DNA from: Paracoccus sp. DMF-8
GTDB lineage: Bacteria > Pseudomonadota > Alphaproteobacteria > Rhodobacterales > Rhodobacteraceae
Length of the DNA stretch: 64,000 nucleotides
Assembly: GCF_029309835.1 (NCBI RefSeq)
Contig: NZ_JARJHL010000017.1
Location: 186,001-250,000, forward strand
Reading direction: 5' to 3'
The position numbers and the translations under genes were made by a program. Of this stretch, positions 37,432 through 46,536 are shown piece by piece. Below the pieces are notes generated by a model. That model did no database searches, had not been told where the DNA came from, and worked only from the letters and a program-made list of their open reading frames with translations. The stretch's first letter is position 1. The number at the start of each line of letters is the position of its first letter.

Positions 37432-39717
37432 TCAGTTCCGCAATGGTTTTCCGGTTCTGAGCATATGTTCCATGCGTGCCTGCGTCTCGGGACGGGCGAC
37501 GAGGTCGAACAGGACCCGATGTTCCACCGCCATATTCCCGGCATCGGTGCGTGTGTCACTGCCGCCAAGCACGCGGGACAGGCCCGCCAGCACCTGCCGG
37601 TCGTAATCCGACCCATCCGCCGCCAGCGTCGACAGGTCGAGCCCGTCAACCGAGGTCACATCCAGACAGTTTGGTGGGGTATAACCCTGCCGGATCATCT
37701 GCAAGACCAAAGCCCGCGCCTCGGTCAAGAGCAGGTCGCGGTTCATGACCAGCCGGTCCGAGGGCGACAGGATTCCCGTTTCCAGCGCCTGTTCGGCAGA
37801 CCCCGATTGCGCCGCGCCAAAGATGATGCGCGCCGCGCGCATGGCCGCATCCTCGGGCGACAGGCCCTGTTGCAAGCCGCGCGCCAGCAGGCTGGTGCAG
37901 CCGCCCCATGCCGGGATCAGGCCCACCAGCACCTCGGGCAGGCCAAAGCGCGTTTCGGCATGGGCGACGATACGGTCGGCATGCAGCGCCAGTTCACAAC
38001 CGCCGCCCAGCACGAAGCCATGCACCGCCGCGACCACGGGGACCGGGGCATAGCGCAGCCCCAGATACAGCTTTTGCCCGCGTTCCACGAAATGCGAGAA
38101 CTGATCGGCGTTACCGCCCTGTATCAGCGACAGAATAAAGCCCAGATCCGCGCCCGCCGAAAAGGCGCGCGGATCGTCATTGCCGATCACCAGCCCCTGC
38201 AGCCGGGTGCCGAGCAGCGGCAGCACCTGTTCGATGACATCCAGCACCTCGGGAGAGATGGCGTTCATCTTGGTGTGGATTTCCAGCAGGCCGATGCCGT
38301 CGCCCGCATCCAGCAGCGTGGCCGCCTGATTGCCCAGAATGGGTGCGCCCTGCGCCCTGAGCGCGGCGGCGGTCAGGGGGGTGGCGCCCCCATCCGATGC
38401 GGCGGCGCCGGTCAGGAAACGGCCCTTGTCGTAAAAGCCGCCATTGGCCGCCGCCTGCGCCAGCAGGGGCGGAACGGGGATGGCCTGGCTTTCCAGATGT
38501 GCCACGACGCGGTCGAGCCCCCAACGGTCGGCCAGAGTGAACGGCCCCTGCCGCCACGCATAGCCAAGCTGCATCCCGGCATCCAGATCGGCCGGGTCGG
38601 CGGCGATATCGGGGCCGTGTTCGGCGGCATAGGCCACGACCTCGGACAGGACGGCACGGGCATATTCGCCGTAGCGGCCGGGGTCGGACAAAAGCGCCCC
38701 CGGATCCTTGCCGCCGCCCGGCAGGTCGCGGGCCGCGACGGCTCGGGTCGGGCGCCAGCCTTGATCGCCAAGGTCGCTGGCCTCGATCCCCTTTTCACCC
38801 TTGCGAAAGAAACCGCCGCCGGATTTGCGGCCAAAGCGGCCTTGGGCAACCAGCGTCTGGAACATCGGATCAGCGGCAATATCATAGCGGCGAAAGCGGT
38901 CGGTTTCGGGCAGGCCGTCGACCAGACTGCGCCAGACCTGCGGCACCAGATCAATGCCGATCAGGTCGAACAGGCCAAAGACGCCGGTCTTTGGGATACC
39001 CATCGCCTGATGGACGGCGTCGGCCTCTTCGACGGTCAGGCCGTGCTGGCGGGCCAGCAACGCGGCGGCGGCCATCCAGAAACAGCCGATGCGGTTGGCA
39101 ACAAAGCCCGGCGTGTCGCGGCAGTTGATGACCGTCTTGCCCAGAACCTGCGCCGCGCCGCGCTGCGCGCGCGCCAGCAACGCCGGATCGGTTTCGGGGG
39201 TCGAGACGATTTCCAGAAGCGGCATCAGACGCGGCGGATTGAAGAAATGCGAGATCAGGAATTCGCGGCGGAACGCATCGGACATGCCCGCGATCAGTTG
39301 CGAATGCAGCAGGGTCGAGGTGTTCGAGGACACAATCGACCCCGGTTTGCGGATCGCGTCGATACGGGCGTAAAGGGCACGCTTGATATCCAGCCGCTCG
39401 ACAATCGCCTCGACGATCCAGTCCGCTTCCGCCAGCAGATGCAGGTCATCACTGGTGTTGCCGGTGACGACGCGGGCCGGGCCAGAGGTGCCGGTAAAGC
39501 CCTGGATCCTGACCTGACGCGCCAGCCCCGCCTGCGCCGGTGCATCGGGGGCCGCGCCGTCGCCGCCCGGCATGTCCAGCAAGATGACCTTGACCCCGGC
39601 ATTGGCGAATTGCGCGGCAATCCCGCCCCCCATCGCGCCCGCGCCGATCACCGCCACACAGGCGATATCGCGCGGCACACCCGCCCAGAACGTCTGGCTA
39701 TCCGTCATCTTGGTCAT
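37432..39717 (-). CDS. 3-Hydroxyacyl-CoA dehydrogenase / enoyl-CoA hydratase fusion (FadN-like order)
   Basis: A 761-residue bifunctional protein. The N-terminal NAD domain is VAVIGAGAMGGGIAAQFANAGVK, with SNTSTLLHSQLIAGM, then LISHFFNPPRLMPLLEIV and DTPGFVANRIG of the hydroxyacyl-CoA dehydrogenase C-domains. The C-terminal third is a crotonase domain ([43 protein letters not shown]). The order dehydrogenase then hydratase is that of FadN rather than FadB/FadJ. It carries out two beta-oxidation steps. The natural start could be MTKMTDSQ or the ATG three residues later. Confidence 0.92.
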   Translation of the reverse strand: MTKMTDSQTFWAGVPRDIACVAVIGAGAMGGGIAAQFANAGVKVILLDMPGGDGAAPDAPAQAGLARQVRIQGFTGTSGPARVVTGNTSDDLHLLAEADWIVEAIVERLDIKRALYARIDAIRKPGSIVSSNTSTLLHSQLIAGMSDAFRREFLISHFFNPPRLMPLLEIVSTPETDPALLARAQRGAAQVLGKTVINCRDTPGFVANRIGCFWMAAAALLARQHGLTVEEADAVHQAMGIPKTGVFGLFDLIGIDLVPQVWRSLVDGLPETDRFRRYDIAADPMFQTLVAQGRFGRKSGGGFFRKGEKGIEASDLGDQGWRPTRAVAARDLPGGGKDPGALLSDPGRYGEYARAVLSEVVAYAAEHGPDIAADPADLDAGMQLGYAWRQGPFTLADRWGLDRVVAHLESQAIPVPPLLAQAAANGGFYDKGRFLTGAAASDGGATPLTAAALRAQGAPILGNQAATLLDAGDGIGLLEIHTKMNAISPEVLDVIEQVLPLLGTRLQGLVIGNDDPRAFSAGADLGFILSLIQGGNADQFSHFVERGQKLYLGLRYAPVPVVAAVHGFVLGGGCELALHADRIVAHAETRFGLPEVLVGLIPAWGGCTSLLARGLQQGLSPEDAAMRAARIIFGAAQSGSAEQALETGILSPSDRLVMNRDLLLTEARALVLQMIRQGYTPPNCLDVTSVDGLDLSTLAADGSDYDRQVLAGLSRVLGGSDTRTDAGNMAVEHRVLFDLVARPETQARMEHMLRTGKPLRN

Positions 39718-39726
39718 CTGTTCCCC

Positions 39727-40506
39727 TTACCGGCCGCTGAAACGCGCGGGCCGCTTTTCAAAGAAGGCATTGATCGCCTCGGCGAAATCATCCGTGCCGG
39801 CGGCGGTCTTGAAGGCCTGTTTTTCCGCCTCGAGCGTGGTCGCGAAATCGCGGCCCAGACTGTCGCGCAACAACCGCTTGAGCGCGGCAGCGGCGCCCGG
39901 CGCCATCCCGGCCAGCTTTGCGGCCAGTGCCGCGCCCTGATCATGCAGATCCTGATCCGCCACGACGCGATTGACCAGCCCCCAATCCAGTGCCTGCGCG
40001 GCGGGCAGGCTGCTGCCCTCGATGGCAATCCAGGTCGCCCGGCGCAGCCCGACGATACGCGGCAAGGACCAGGTGATGCCGCAATCGGCGGGCGCGCCGA
40101 TTTTCAGATAGGCAAAGCTCATCACCGTGCTTTCGGCGGCGATGGCGAAATCGGTGGTCAGGGCCAGCGACAGCCCCGCCCCCGCAACCGGACCATGCAG
40201 CAGCGCAATCGACAGCACATCCGATTCGGCCAACTGTCGCAGGGCGCGGTTCATCGGCGCGATGATCGCCTCGGCCTCGGCGGCGCGGTCGTCGCTGCGG
40301 CGAAAGGCGGCCAGATCGCCGCCCGCGACAAAAGCGCGACCATTTCCGGACAAGGTCAGCACCCGGACATCTGCGGCAATCGCCTGCGCGATTGCGGACT
40401 CAAAGGCCAGAGCGGTCGGGCGGTCGATAGCGTTCAGGGCCTCGGCACGGTCAAAGACCACGCGGGCACAGCCCTTGTCGATATATAGCTGGACGAGCGT
40501 GGTCAT
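39727..40506 (-). CDS. Enoyl-CoA hydratase/isomerase
   Basis: A 259-residue crotonase starting MTTLVQLYIDKGCARVVFD at 40506, with AGGGGA upstream. Motifs are AFVAGGDLAAF, LLHGPVAGAGLSLALTTDFAI and APADCGITWSLPRIVG. The usual catalytic Glu in the second position is replaced in ADCGITW, which suggests an isomerase or different substrate rather than a standard hydratase. It is first in the minus-strand unit running to etfA and diverges from the thiolase across a promoter with three TACAATA elements. Confidence 0.88.
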   Translation of the reverse strand: MTTLVQLYIDKGCARVVFDRAEALNAIDRPTALAFESAIAQAIAADVRVLTLSGNGRAFVAGGDLAAFRRSDDRAAEAEAIIAPMNRALRQLAESDVLSIALLHGPVAGAGLSLALTTDFAIAAESTVMSFAYLKIGAPADCGITWSLPRIVGLRRATWIAIEGSSLPAAQALDWGLVNRVVADQDLHDQGAALAAKLAGMAPGAAAALKRLLRDSLGRDFATTLEAEKQAFKTAAGTDDFAEAINAFFEKRPARFSGR

Positions 40507-40572
40507 CTGTGTCCCCTGCTGCGGTGCCGAACCCGGACTGATTGCCATGGCGGAGGGTTCGTAGCAAGTAAA

Positions 40573-40584
40573 ATATACAATAAT
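40573..40584. promoter_or_regulatory. Shared operator-like 12-mer ATATACAATAAT (copy 1)
   Basis: This 12-mer lies in the divergent promoter between the enoyl-CoA hydratase (minus) and thiolase (plus). The identical 12-mer recurs at 46430-46441 and, reversed, at 63675-63686, both in divergent promoters of the distal catabolic cluster. A variant AAATACAATAAA follows at about 40595-40606. The likely binder is the FCD-type GntR regulator at 62769-63443; this is inference. Confidence 0.6.
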
Positions 40585-40678
40585 GTGTGTTTAAAAATAC
40601 AATAAACGCCAACCCGTAGCGCGCCGTCCCCGGCACAGAACGCCCAATCATCGGCGTTTTTATAATATTTATATTGAT

Positions 40679-40690
40679 ATATTGTATTAT
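40679..40690. promoter_or_regulatory. TACAATA element, reverse orientation, thiolase promoter
   Basis: ATATTGTATTAT reads ATAATACAATAT on the other strand and shares the TACAATA core with the 40573 site. It lies about 95 bases upstream of the thiolase start within a very AT-rich tract (TTATAATATTTATATTGATATA). It could overlap the thiolase core promoter. Confidence 0.5.
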
Positions 40691-40782
40691 TTCTGCGATC
40701 AGGTTCCACACATCTCTTGCAGTCAACAGACCCGTCACCTTGGGGACCGGCTTTCCGGACCAGTCGGGCCGAAGGATCATCC

Positions 40783-41958
40783 ATGAACGACATCGTTATC
40801 CTGTCAGGCGTGCGCACGGCGATCGGCGGCTTTGGCGGCGCCCTGTCCGACCTGCCCCCGCACGAACTGGGCGCAATCGTCGCACGCGCCGCGATTGCCC
40901 GCGCGGGCATCGAACCCGCGCGCATCGGCACAACCGTTTTCGGCAATGTCATCAATACCGAACCCAAGGACATGTATCTGTCCCGCCTGGCCGCCATGGG
41001 TGCGGGCGTTCCCGATACAACCCCCGCGATGAACGTCAACCGGCTGTGCGGATCGGGCGTTCAGGCGGTCATTTCGGCCGCGCTGGCCCTGCGCGCCGGA
41101 GAGGCCGATTTCGCCCTTGCCGGCGGTGCCGAAACGATGTCGCGCGCGCCCTATGCGGTCCAGACGGCCCGATTCGGGCAAAAGATGGGCGATACCCCGA
41201 TGGTAGACATGCTGGTCGGCACGCTCAGTTGCCCCTTCGGCACCGGCCATATGGGCATCACCGCCGAAAACGTCGCCGCCGAACATGGCATCAGCCGCGA
41301 GGATCAGGACGCTTTCGCGCTGGAAAGCCAGCGGCGCGCCGCGCGTGCGATTGCAGCGGGATATTTCGCGGATCAGATCGTTCCGGTCGAGCGATGCACG
41401 CGGCGCGGCACCGAAAGCTTTGCGCAGGACGAACACCCCAAGGAAACCACGGCAGAGGCCTTGGCAGGCCTGAAACCCGCCTTCCGCAAGGATGGCACGG
41501 TGACGGCGGGCAATGCCTCGGGGATCAATGACGGCGCGGCGGCGCTGGTTCTGGCGCGGGCAGAGGCTGCGGACAGGCTGGGCCTTGCGCCCGTCGCCCG
41601 CATCACCGGCCATGCCATCGCGGGGGTCCGCCCCGAGGTCATGGGGATCGGCCCGGTTCCGGCGGTCCGGCAACTGCTGACGCAAACCGGAATGCACGCG
41701 GCCGATTTCGACGTGATCGAATCGAACGAAGCCTTTGCCGCACAGGCGGTCGCGGTGACCCGCGCGCTGGATCTGGACCCGGCCAGGGTCAACCCCAACG
41801 GCGGGGCTATCGCGCTTGGCCACCCGGTCGGCGCGACGGGCAGCATCCTGCTGGTCAAGACGATCAACGAACTGGCCCGCATCGGCGGCAAACGCGGTCT
41901 GGTGACCATGTGCATTGGTGGCGGACAAGGGATTGCGCTGGCCATCGAGATGAACTGA
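40783..41958 (+). CDS. Acetyl-CoA acyltransferase (thiolase)
   Basis: A 391-residue degradative-type thiolase. The nucleophile is Cys89 in [10 protein letters not shown], with His347 in [15 protein letters not shown] and the second Cys377 in MCIGGGQG. The start at 40783 ([19 protein letters not shown]) is the family N-terminus. It cleaves 3-ketoacyl-CoA to acetyl-CoA plus a shortened acyl-CoA. It is divergent from the beta-oxidation unit and co-directional with the porin 299 bases downstream. Confidence 0.95.
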   Translation: MNDIVILSGVRTAIGGFGGALSDLPPHELGAIVARAAIARAGIEPARIGTTVFGNVINTEPKDMYLSRLAAMGAGVPDTTPAMNVNRLCGSGVQAVISAALALRAGEADFALAGGAETMSRAPYAVQTARFGQKMGDTPMVDMLVGTLSCPFGTGHMGITAENVAAEHGISREDQDAFALESQRRAARAIAAGYFADQIVPVERCTRRGTESFAQDEHPKETTAEALAGLKPAFRKDGTVTAGNASGINDGAAALVLARAEAADRLGLAPVARITGHAIAGVRPEVMGIGPVPAVRQLLTQTGMHAADFDVIESNEAFAAQAVAVTRALDLDPARVNPNGGAIALGHPVGATGSILLVKTINELARIGGKRGLVTMCIGGGQGIALAIEMN

Positions 41959-42257
41959 CGGGCGCCTGACGCCCGAGAGCAATGGATTTCAGGCTGCGCG
42001 AAAGCGTGGCCTGTTCCGCGTTACGGACGCGCGACCAACATATTGTAATATAATATAAAAATGACAATTCCCCGCAAAAAATACCTTGCGGAAAAACACT
42101 TTTATGTCATCTTAAATATGCACAGAATCAATTTCTGTATTCCAACAAGGAACGCATAACGCTTTGGCAAGGTTCCCGACAGCCGTCCCGTTCGTCGTCA
42201 CGGCACCGGACGGGCGGATAGGGAACACATGCCGGACATCGCTTTGGGAGGAAGTGG
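41959..42257 (+). promoter_or_regulatory. Thiolase-porin intergenic region
   Basis: A small hairpin GGGCG-CCTGA-CGCCC (41960-41974) follows the thiolase stop without a T-tract. An AT-rich island at 42038-42065 contains TATTGTAATATAATATAA, which on the other strand includes TTACAATA, a relaxed copy of the TACAATA element seen in the other promoters. The porin is therefore likely to have its own promoter here, probably in the same regulon. No gene is supported in this stretch. Confidence 0.5.
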
Positions 42258-43439
42258 ATGAAACGCAAGCAACAGATCGGAACGGCAGGCAAACTGGCCG
42301 CCGTCGCCCTGATCGGGGGGGCAGGAATGGCAGGCGCGCAGGACCTGTCATCGCTGGAGGCGCGCATCGCCGCGCTTGAAAACAGCCAGCCGGCGCAGGG
42401 CCAGGTCAGCGTCGCACCGGGGGTCAAGCTGTCCTTTTACGGCTATACCAAGCTCGACATGATCTCTGACAATAACTTCGACCTTGGCGCGACGACCGGG
42501 GCCATGGCGGGTGTCACGACCGGCAGCGCGCTGGAAGGGTCGGGCTCGAACGCGCATGCCTATGAAAGCCGCCTTGGGATGCGCGGCACGATCGACACCG
42601 ATATCGGTGAGGTCAAGTTCAACATCGAAGGCGATTTCTTTGGCAGCGGCGGCGGCAACTTCCGTCTGCGTCACGCCTATGGCGAGGTCGGCCCGCTGCT
42701 CGCCGGCCAGACCTGGACGAACTGGGTTCCGGCCGAGGGCACTGTCGCAACCGTTCAGGATTTCAACGGCCCGGCGGGCAGCAGCTATTACCGCACGCCC
42801 CAGATCCGCTATACCCACCGGCCCAACGACCAGTGGCGCCTGTCCCTGGCGATCGAGGAAGATTACGCCCCCGGCACGCAGACGCGGCTGGCGGTCACCG
42901 GCTTCGCAGGCTATTCCAACGGCCCGCTGAAGGTCGGCATCGGCGCGATCTCGCGCGGGATCGAAACCACAGATCACGGCGATGTCACCGGCTACGGCTA
43001 TGCGATCGGCGCCGATTACGAAGCCTGGCAGGGCGGCAAGATCCATGCGCAATATCTGGGCGGCAAGGGCATCACCACGCTGCTGAACAACGCGGGATTC
43101 TCGGGGTTGGAGGTTGAAAATCCGGGTGCGAAATACGCATTCGACGTCGACACCAATGGCGACACGATCAAGGCGACCACGATGCGCTTTGGTGTGACGC
43201 AGAAAATCGGCGAGAAAAGCGACATCTCGCTGGCCCATGGCTTCCAACGCTATGACGACTACGCGGGCGCCCTAGGCAATTACACCAAGGAAGTCAGCTC
43301 CAGCTATGTGACCTACCGCTACCATGCGACCAAACAGGTCATGCTGGCGGCCGAAGTGTCCCATGTCGAACGCGAACAGTTCGATGGCACCAAATTCGAC
43401 AACACCCGCCTGCAAGGCGTGGTCAAGTTCACCTTCTGA
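42258..43439 (+). CDS. Outer-membrane porin, DcaP-like
   Basis: A 393-residue exported protein. The signal peptide runs to AGMAGAQ, followed by a short N-terminal coiled-coil-like segment (LSSLEARIAALENS) and then alternating amphipathic strands ending in the C-terminal Phe signal KFTF typical of outer-membrane beta-barrels. It starts SFYGYTKLDMI like DcaP porins, which take up dicarboxylic or aromatic acids. A GGGAGGA ribosome site precedes the ATG. It probably admits the substrate of the neighbouring catabolic cluster. Confidence 0.85.
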   Translation: MKRKQQIGTAGKLAAVALIGGAGMAGAQDLSSLEARIAALENSQPAQGQVSVAPGVKLSFYGYTKLDMISDNNFDLGATTGAMAGVTTGSALEGSGSNAHAYESRLGMRGTIDTDIGEVKFNIEGDFFGSGGGNFRLRHAYGEVGPLLAGQTWTNWVPAEGTVATVQDFNGPAGSSYYRTPQIRYTHRPNDQWRLSLAIEEDYAPGTQTRLAVTGFAGYSNGPLKVGIGAISRGIETTDHGDVTGYGYAIGADYEAWQGGKIHAQYLGGKGITTLLNNAGFSGLEVENPGAKYAFDVDTNGDTIKATTMRFGVTQKIGEKSDISLAHGFQRYDDYAGALGNYTKEVSSSYVTYRYHATKQVMLAAEVSHVEREQFDGTKFDNTRLQGVVKFTF

Positions 43440-43445
43440 TCGCGG

Positions 43446-43512
43446 TTGGCCCGCCGCTTGGGCGGGCCAAACCCGCATACGGATAAGCCCCGCCGGTTGG
43501 ACGGGGCTTTTT
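43446..43512 (+). terminator. Tandem hairpins ending the porin transcript
   Basis: The first stem is TTGGCCCGCC (43446-43455) / GGCGGGCCAA (43461-43470). The second is AGCCCCG (43486-43492) / CGGGGCT (43502-43508) followed by TTTTT, a standard intrinsic terminator. The next gene is convergent and ends at 43538. Confidence 0.85.
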
Positions 43513-43537
43513 CATGGCTCCGGCGCGTGAACGCGGG

Positions 43538-44695
43538 CTAGATCGTGTCGGGGCTGCCCAGAATGACGCTGGTCTGCGACGACAGGACGCCGCCATTGCC
43601 GTGGCAGATTGCCAGATCCGCCTTGCCCAGTTGACGCGCGCCCGCCTGCCCGCGGATCTGGCGCGCGGCCTCGACCAGGGTAAACAGGCCATACATGCCG
43701 GGGTGAACGCAGGACAGCCCGCCGCCATTGGTATTGACCGCCAGCGCGCCACCGGGCGCAATCGCGCCATCCGCAACGAAACGCCCGCCTTCGCCCTTGG
43801 GGCAAAAGCCCAGATCCTCCAGGAAAAGCACGGTATTGATGGTAAAGGCGTCGTAAAGCTGGACCATATCCATATCGCCCGGCCCATAGCCCGCAGCGGC
43901 ATAGGCCCGCTGACCCGACAGCCTGGCGCCGGTCGTGCACAGGTCGGGCATCGATGCGATTTCCTTATGCGTGGTTTCAGCCCCCGCCCCCAGAACCGCG
44001 ACCGGCCGTTGTGCCAGATCGCGCGCCCGGTCCAGCGCGGTCACGACAATCGCCGCCGCGCCATCGGTGACCAGACAGCAATCCGCGACCGACAGCGGGG
44101 TCGAGATCATGCGCGAGGACATGTAGTCGTCCAGCACCATCTCCTCGCGCCGGAAAGCTTCGGGGTTCAGCCGCGCCCAATCCCGCGCGGCCAGCGCAAC
44201 CGCGCCCAGTTGTTCGCGCGTCGTGCCATAAAGGTGCATGTGACGGCTTGCGGCCAAGGCATAGCCCGCAACCGGCATCCGTGCGCCATGCGGCGCCTCG
44301 TAAACCGATCCGCGCAGGGCCGAAACCAGCCGCCCCGCCGCCGATTTTTGATTTGAGCCGTAGCAGATCAGCGCGGTTTTCATATACCCGGCCGAAATCA
44401 TGAAACAGGCCGTCATCAGATGGTTCAGAAAGGACGACCCGCCGGTGCGGTTGTTGTCGACGAAACGCGCGGGCACGCCCAGATATTCGGCGACGGCCAA
44501 GCCGCCCAGCAGATCCTGAGGCAGGCAGGTGAACAGCCCGTCGACATCGGCCAGCCCCAGCCCCGCGTCCTGCAAGGCCAGCAGCCCGGCCCTGGCGGTC
44601 ATTTCCAGCGCGGAATAGCCGGGACATTCGCCGATGCCAAAGGTCGCGGCGCCCGCGATGGCGCAGGCGGCGCGGGGAAAGGCGTGATCAGACAT
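43538..44695 (-). CDS. Thiolase-fold protein, probable acyl-CoA retro-aldolase (Ltp/SCP2-like)
   Basis: A 385-residue thiolase-superfamily protein starting MSDHAFPRAACAIAG; the start overlaps the DUF35 stop. The nucleophilic Cys of true thiolases is absent: the equivalent region reads FVDNNRTGGSSFLNHLM. Other conserved parts are CLVTDGAAAIVVTA, MVQLYDAFTINTVLFLEDLGF, VNTNGGGLSCVHPGMYG and CHGNGGVLSS. Cys-less SCP2-like proteins paired with a DUF35 partner include the Ltp2-type aldolases of steroid side-chain degradation, which cleave a beta-hydroxyacyl-CoA. That function is inferred here from the missing Cys and the gene pairing. Confidence 0.75.
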   Translation of the reverse strand: MSDHAFPRAACAIAGAATFGIGECPGYSALEMTARAGLLALQDAGLGLADVDGLFTCLPQDLLGGLAVAEYLGVPARFVDNNRTGGSSFLNHLMTACFMISAGYMKTALICYGSNQKSAAGRLVSALRGSVYEAPHGARMPVAGYALAASRHMHLYGTTREQLGAVALAARDWARLNPEAFRREEMVLDDYMSSRMISTPLSVADCCLVTDGAAAIVVTALDRARDLAQRPVAVLGAGAETTHKEIASMPDLCTTGARLSGQRAYAAAGYGPGDMDMVQLYDAFTINTVLFLEDLGFCPKGEGGRFVADGAIAPGGALAVNTNGGGLSCVHPGMYGLFTLVEAARQIRGQAGARQLGKADLAICHGNGGVLSSQTSVILGSPDTI

Positions 44696-45083
44696 CTTGC
44701 GGGGCTTCCGGAACGAAATAGACATGGGGCGGATCGGCCTCGGTAGCGATGCGCGCGATCAGGCGCTGACCGATCTGCACGGGGCCGGTGGCGTCGACGC
44801 GGGAAAACAGGCGAAAGCCTTCGTCCATGTCCAGGATGGCAAAGACGCGGGCGGGGGCCGGGGGTTTCTGCGGCTGTTCGGTCACGGCATGGACCGTCCC
44901 CCGCCCCGCCGATTGCGCCCATTCCAGCGCCGCGCCATCACCGGGCGCGGCCAGACGGGGCGGGAAAACCGCCCTGCCCGTCGCCGTGCGCTGATAGCAG
45001 AATCGCCCGTCGCGCAGCGCCGCGAGATATTCGGCCTCTGGTCCTTGTGGGGGTGGGTCGTCTTGGGGGGTGTCCATGCTCAT
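44688..45083 (-). CDS. DUF35 OB-fold protein, partner of thiolase-like enzyme
   Basis: A 131-residue protein. The C-terminal OB-fold part reads AGRGTVHAVTEQ ... RVFAILDMDEGFRLFSRV. The N-terminal rubredoxin-like zinc ribbon typical of DUF35 proteins is degenerate: FCYQRTATGRAVFPPRLAAPGDGAALEW keeps only one of four cysteines, so it probably binds no zinc. DUF35 proteins bind thiolase-like partners, and this one overlaps its probable partner gene. It starts six bases after the CoA-transferase gene. Confidence 0.78.
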   Translation of the reverse strand: MSMDTPQDDPPPQGPEAEYLAALRDGRFCYQRTATGRAVFPPRLAAPGDGAALEWAQSAGRGTVHAVTEQPQKPPAPARVFAILDMDEGFRLFSRVDATGPVQIGQRLIARIATEADPPHVYFVPEAPQDV

Positions 45084-45089
45084 CGCGCC

Positions 45090-46388
45090 TTAAATGATCG
45101 AGGTTGCGCGCAGCTTCTCCAACTCGTCGGCGGAAAGCGAGAGATATTGGCGCAGCACGTCATCGCTGTGTTCCCCCGCCAAGGGCGGCGCCGAGCGATA
45201 GGTGACGGGCGTTTCTGACAGATGCAGCGGGCTGCCGACCAGTTGCACGCTGCCGGTGACGGGGTGGTCCATGGTCACGAACATGCCGCGCGCCTGCAAC
45301 TGGGGGTCATCCTCGATATCGGGCATTTCGTTGATCGGCCCACAGGACACCTTGGCGGCCAGAATCCGTTCCATCCAATGCGCGCGCAGATTGGTCGACA
45401 GAACCCCGTTGATCTCGCGCGTCAGGGCGACGCGGTTTTCCAGACGGTCGCGGGATCGCAGGAACCGCGCATCCTCGGCCCATTCGGGACGGCCAAGCGC
45501 CTTGGCCAGCCGCGCGAATTCGCGGTCGTTGAAGGTCGCGATCAGGATGAAACCATCCGCGCATTCAAAGACGCCATTCGGCACGGCGGTCGGATGTTCA
45601 TTGCCGGTGCGCGGCAGCGGCGCGCGGGCGTTCAGCCATGACCCGATGTTGTTCATCAGCAGCGCGACCTGGCTGTCGAACAGCGCGATGTCGATATGCT
45701 GGCCCCCGCCGCCGTTCTGGCGATGCAGCAGCGCCGCCAGAATCGCGATGGCGGCATTGTTGCCCGCGGTGATATCGGCGATCGGCACGCCGACGCGGGT
45801 CGGAATGCCGCCGTCGGCCTCGGGTTGGCCGGTCACCGCCATCTGCCCGCCCATCGCCTGCACCAGATAGTCGTAACCCGAGCGGTCGTTGTAAGGCCCG
45901 GTCTGGCCGAATCCGGTGATCGAGCAATAGATCAGGCGCGGGTTGATCGCGCGCAGGTCCTCATACCCCAGACCATATTTCGCGAGCGTCCCGGTGCGGA
46001 AATTTTCAATGAAGACATCGGCCCTGGCCGCCAGATCGCGCAGGATCGCCGCGCCTTCGGGGCGCGAGAAATCCAGCCCGACCGAACGCTTGTTGCGGTT
46101 GACCATCTGGAAATAGGTCGATTGTTCGGGCGAACCGGGCCGCCCCTCGATCCAGGGGGGGCCGAGCGTGCGCAGGTCGTCGCCATCGCCGACCCGTTCG
46201 ATCTTGATCACATCCGCGCCCAGATCGGCCAGGGTCTGCGCCGCAAGCGGCCCCGCGACGACGCGCGTCAGGTCCAGAACCACCACCCCCGCCAGCACGC
46301 CCCCGGCAACAGAATCGGTCGCGGCTGTGCTGTGTTCATCAGCAAGAGAAGTGTTCACGCGATCTTCCATATCAGTCGTCAATGCCAT
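45090..46388 (-). CDS. CaiB/BaiF-type family III CoA-transferase
   Basis: A 432-residue family III CoA-transferase. The N-terminal region is VVVLDLTRVVAGPLAAQTLADLGADVIKIERV, and the catalytic Asp is expected in the segment NRNKRSVGLDFSRPEG / ENFRTGTLAKYGLGYEDL. YCSITGFGQTGPY is also typical. It transfers CoA between organic acids, activating the pathway substrate without ATP. It is first in a three-gene minus-strand operon (CoA-transferase, DUF35, aldolase). Confidence 0.93.
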   Translation of the reverse strand: MALTTDMEDRVNTSLADEHSTAATDSVAGGVLAGVVVLDLTRVVAGPLAAQTLADLGADVIKIERVGDGDDLRTLGPPWIEGRPGSPEQSTYFQMVNRNKRSVGLDFSRPEGAAILRDLAARADVFIENFRTGTLAKYGLGYEDLRAINPRLIYCSITGFGQTGPYNDRSGYDYLVQAMGGQMAVTGQPEADGGIPTRVGVPIADITAGNNAAIAILAALLHRQNGGGGQHIDIALFDSQVALLMNNIGSWLNARAPLPRTGNEHPTAVPNGVFECADGFILIATFNDREFARLAKALGRPEWAEDARFLRSRDRLENRVALTREINGVLSTNLRAHWMERILAAKVSCGPINEMPDIEDDPQLQARGMFVTMDHPVTGSVQLVGSPLHLSETPVTYRSAPPLAGEHSDDVLRQYLSLSADELEKLRATSII

Positions 46389-46429
46389 TTGGATCCTCGG
46401 GCTGTCCGGCCGGATGTTGCTTTGCTTAA

Positions 46430-46441
46430 ATATACAATAAT
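46430..46441. promoter_or_regulatory. Shared operator-like 12-mer ATATACAATAAT (copy 2)
   Basis: Identical to the 40573 copy. It lies in the 148-base divergent gap between the CoA-transferase and the SDR gene. A related TTATACAAGC follows at 46451-46460, ten bases further on, suggesting paired half-sites. The region is AT-rich and must hold both divergent promoters. Confidence 0.6.
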
Positions 46442-46536
46442 TGAGTTCTGTTATACAAGCAAAGTATTCTTATTGTTTTATTCGCCGCAGTATGTAATAT
46501 CCCGGCAAGCAAGCGACCAAGTAAGCGGAGAGCGGG

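Noticed and set aside
37465..40488. A very long plus-strand open frame of about 1000 codons opposite the beta-oxidation genes
   Set aside because: It is antisense to well-conserved FadN-like and hydratase genes, has a His/Arg/Gln-rich shadow composition and no recognisable motif; long antisense frames are expected at this GC content.
43538..44695. Standard acetyl-CoA acetyltransferase function for the thiolase-like protein
   Set aside because: The nucleophilic Cys of thiolases is missing and the gene is paired with a DUF35 partner, which fits aldolase-type relatives better.
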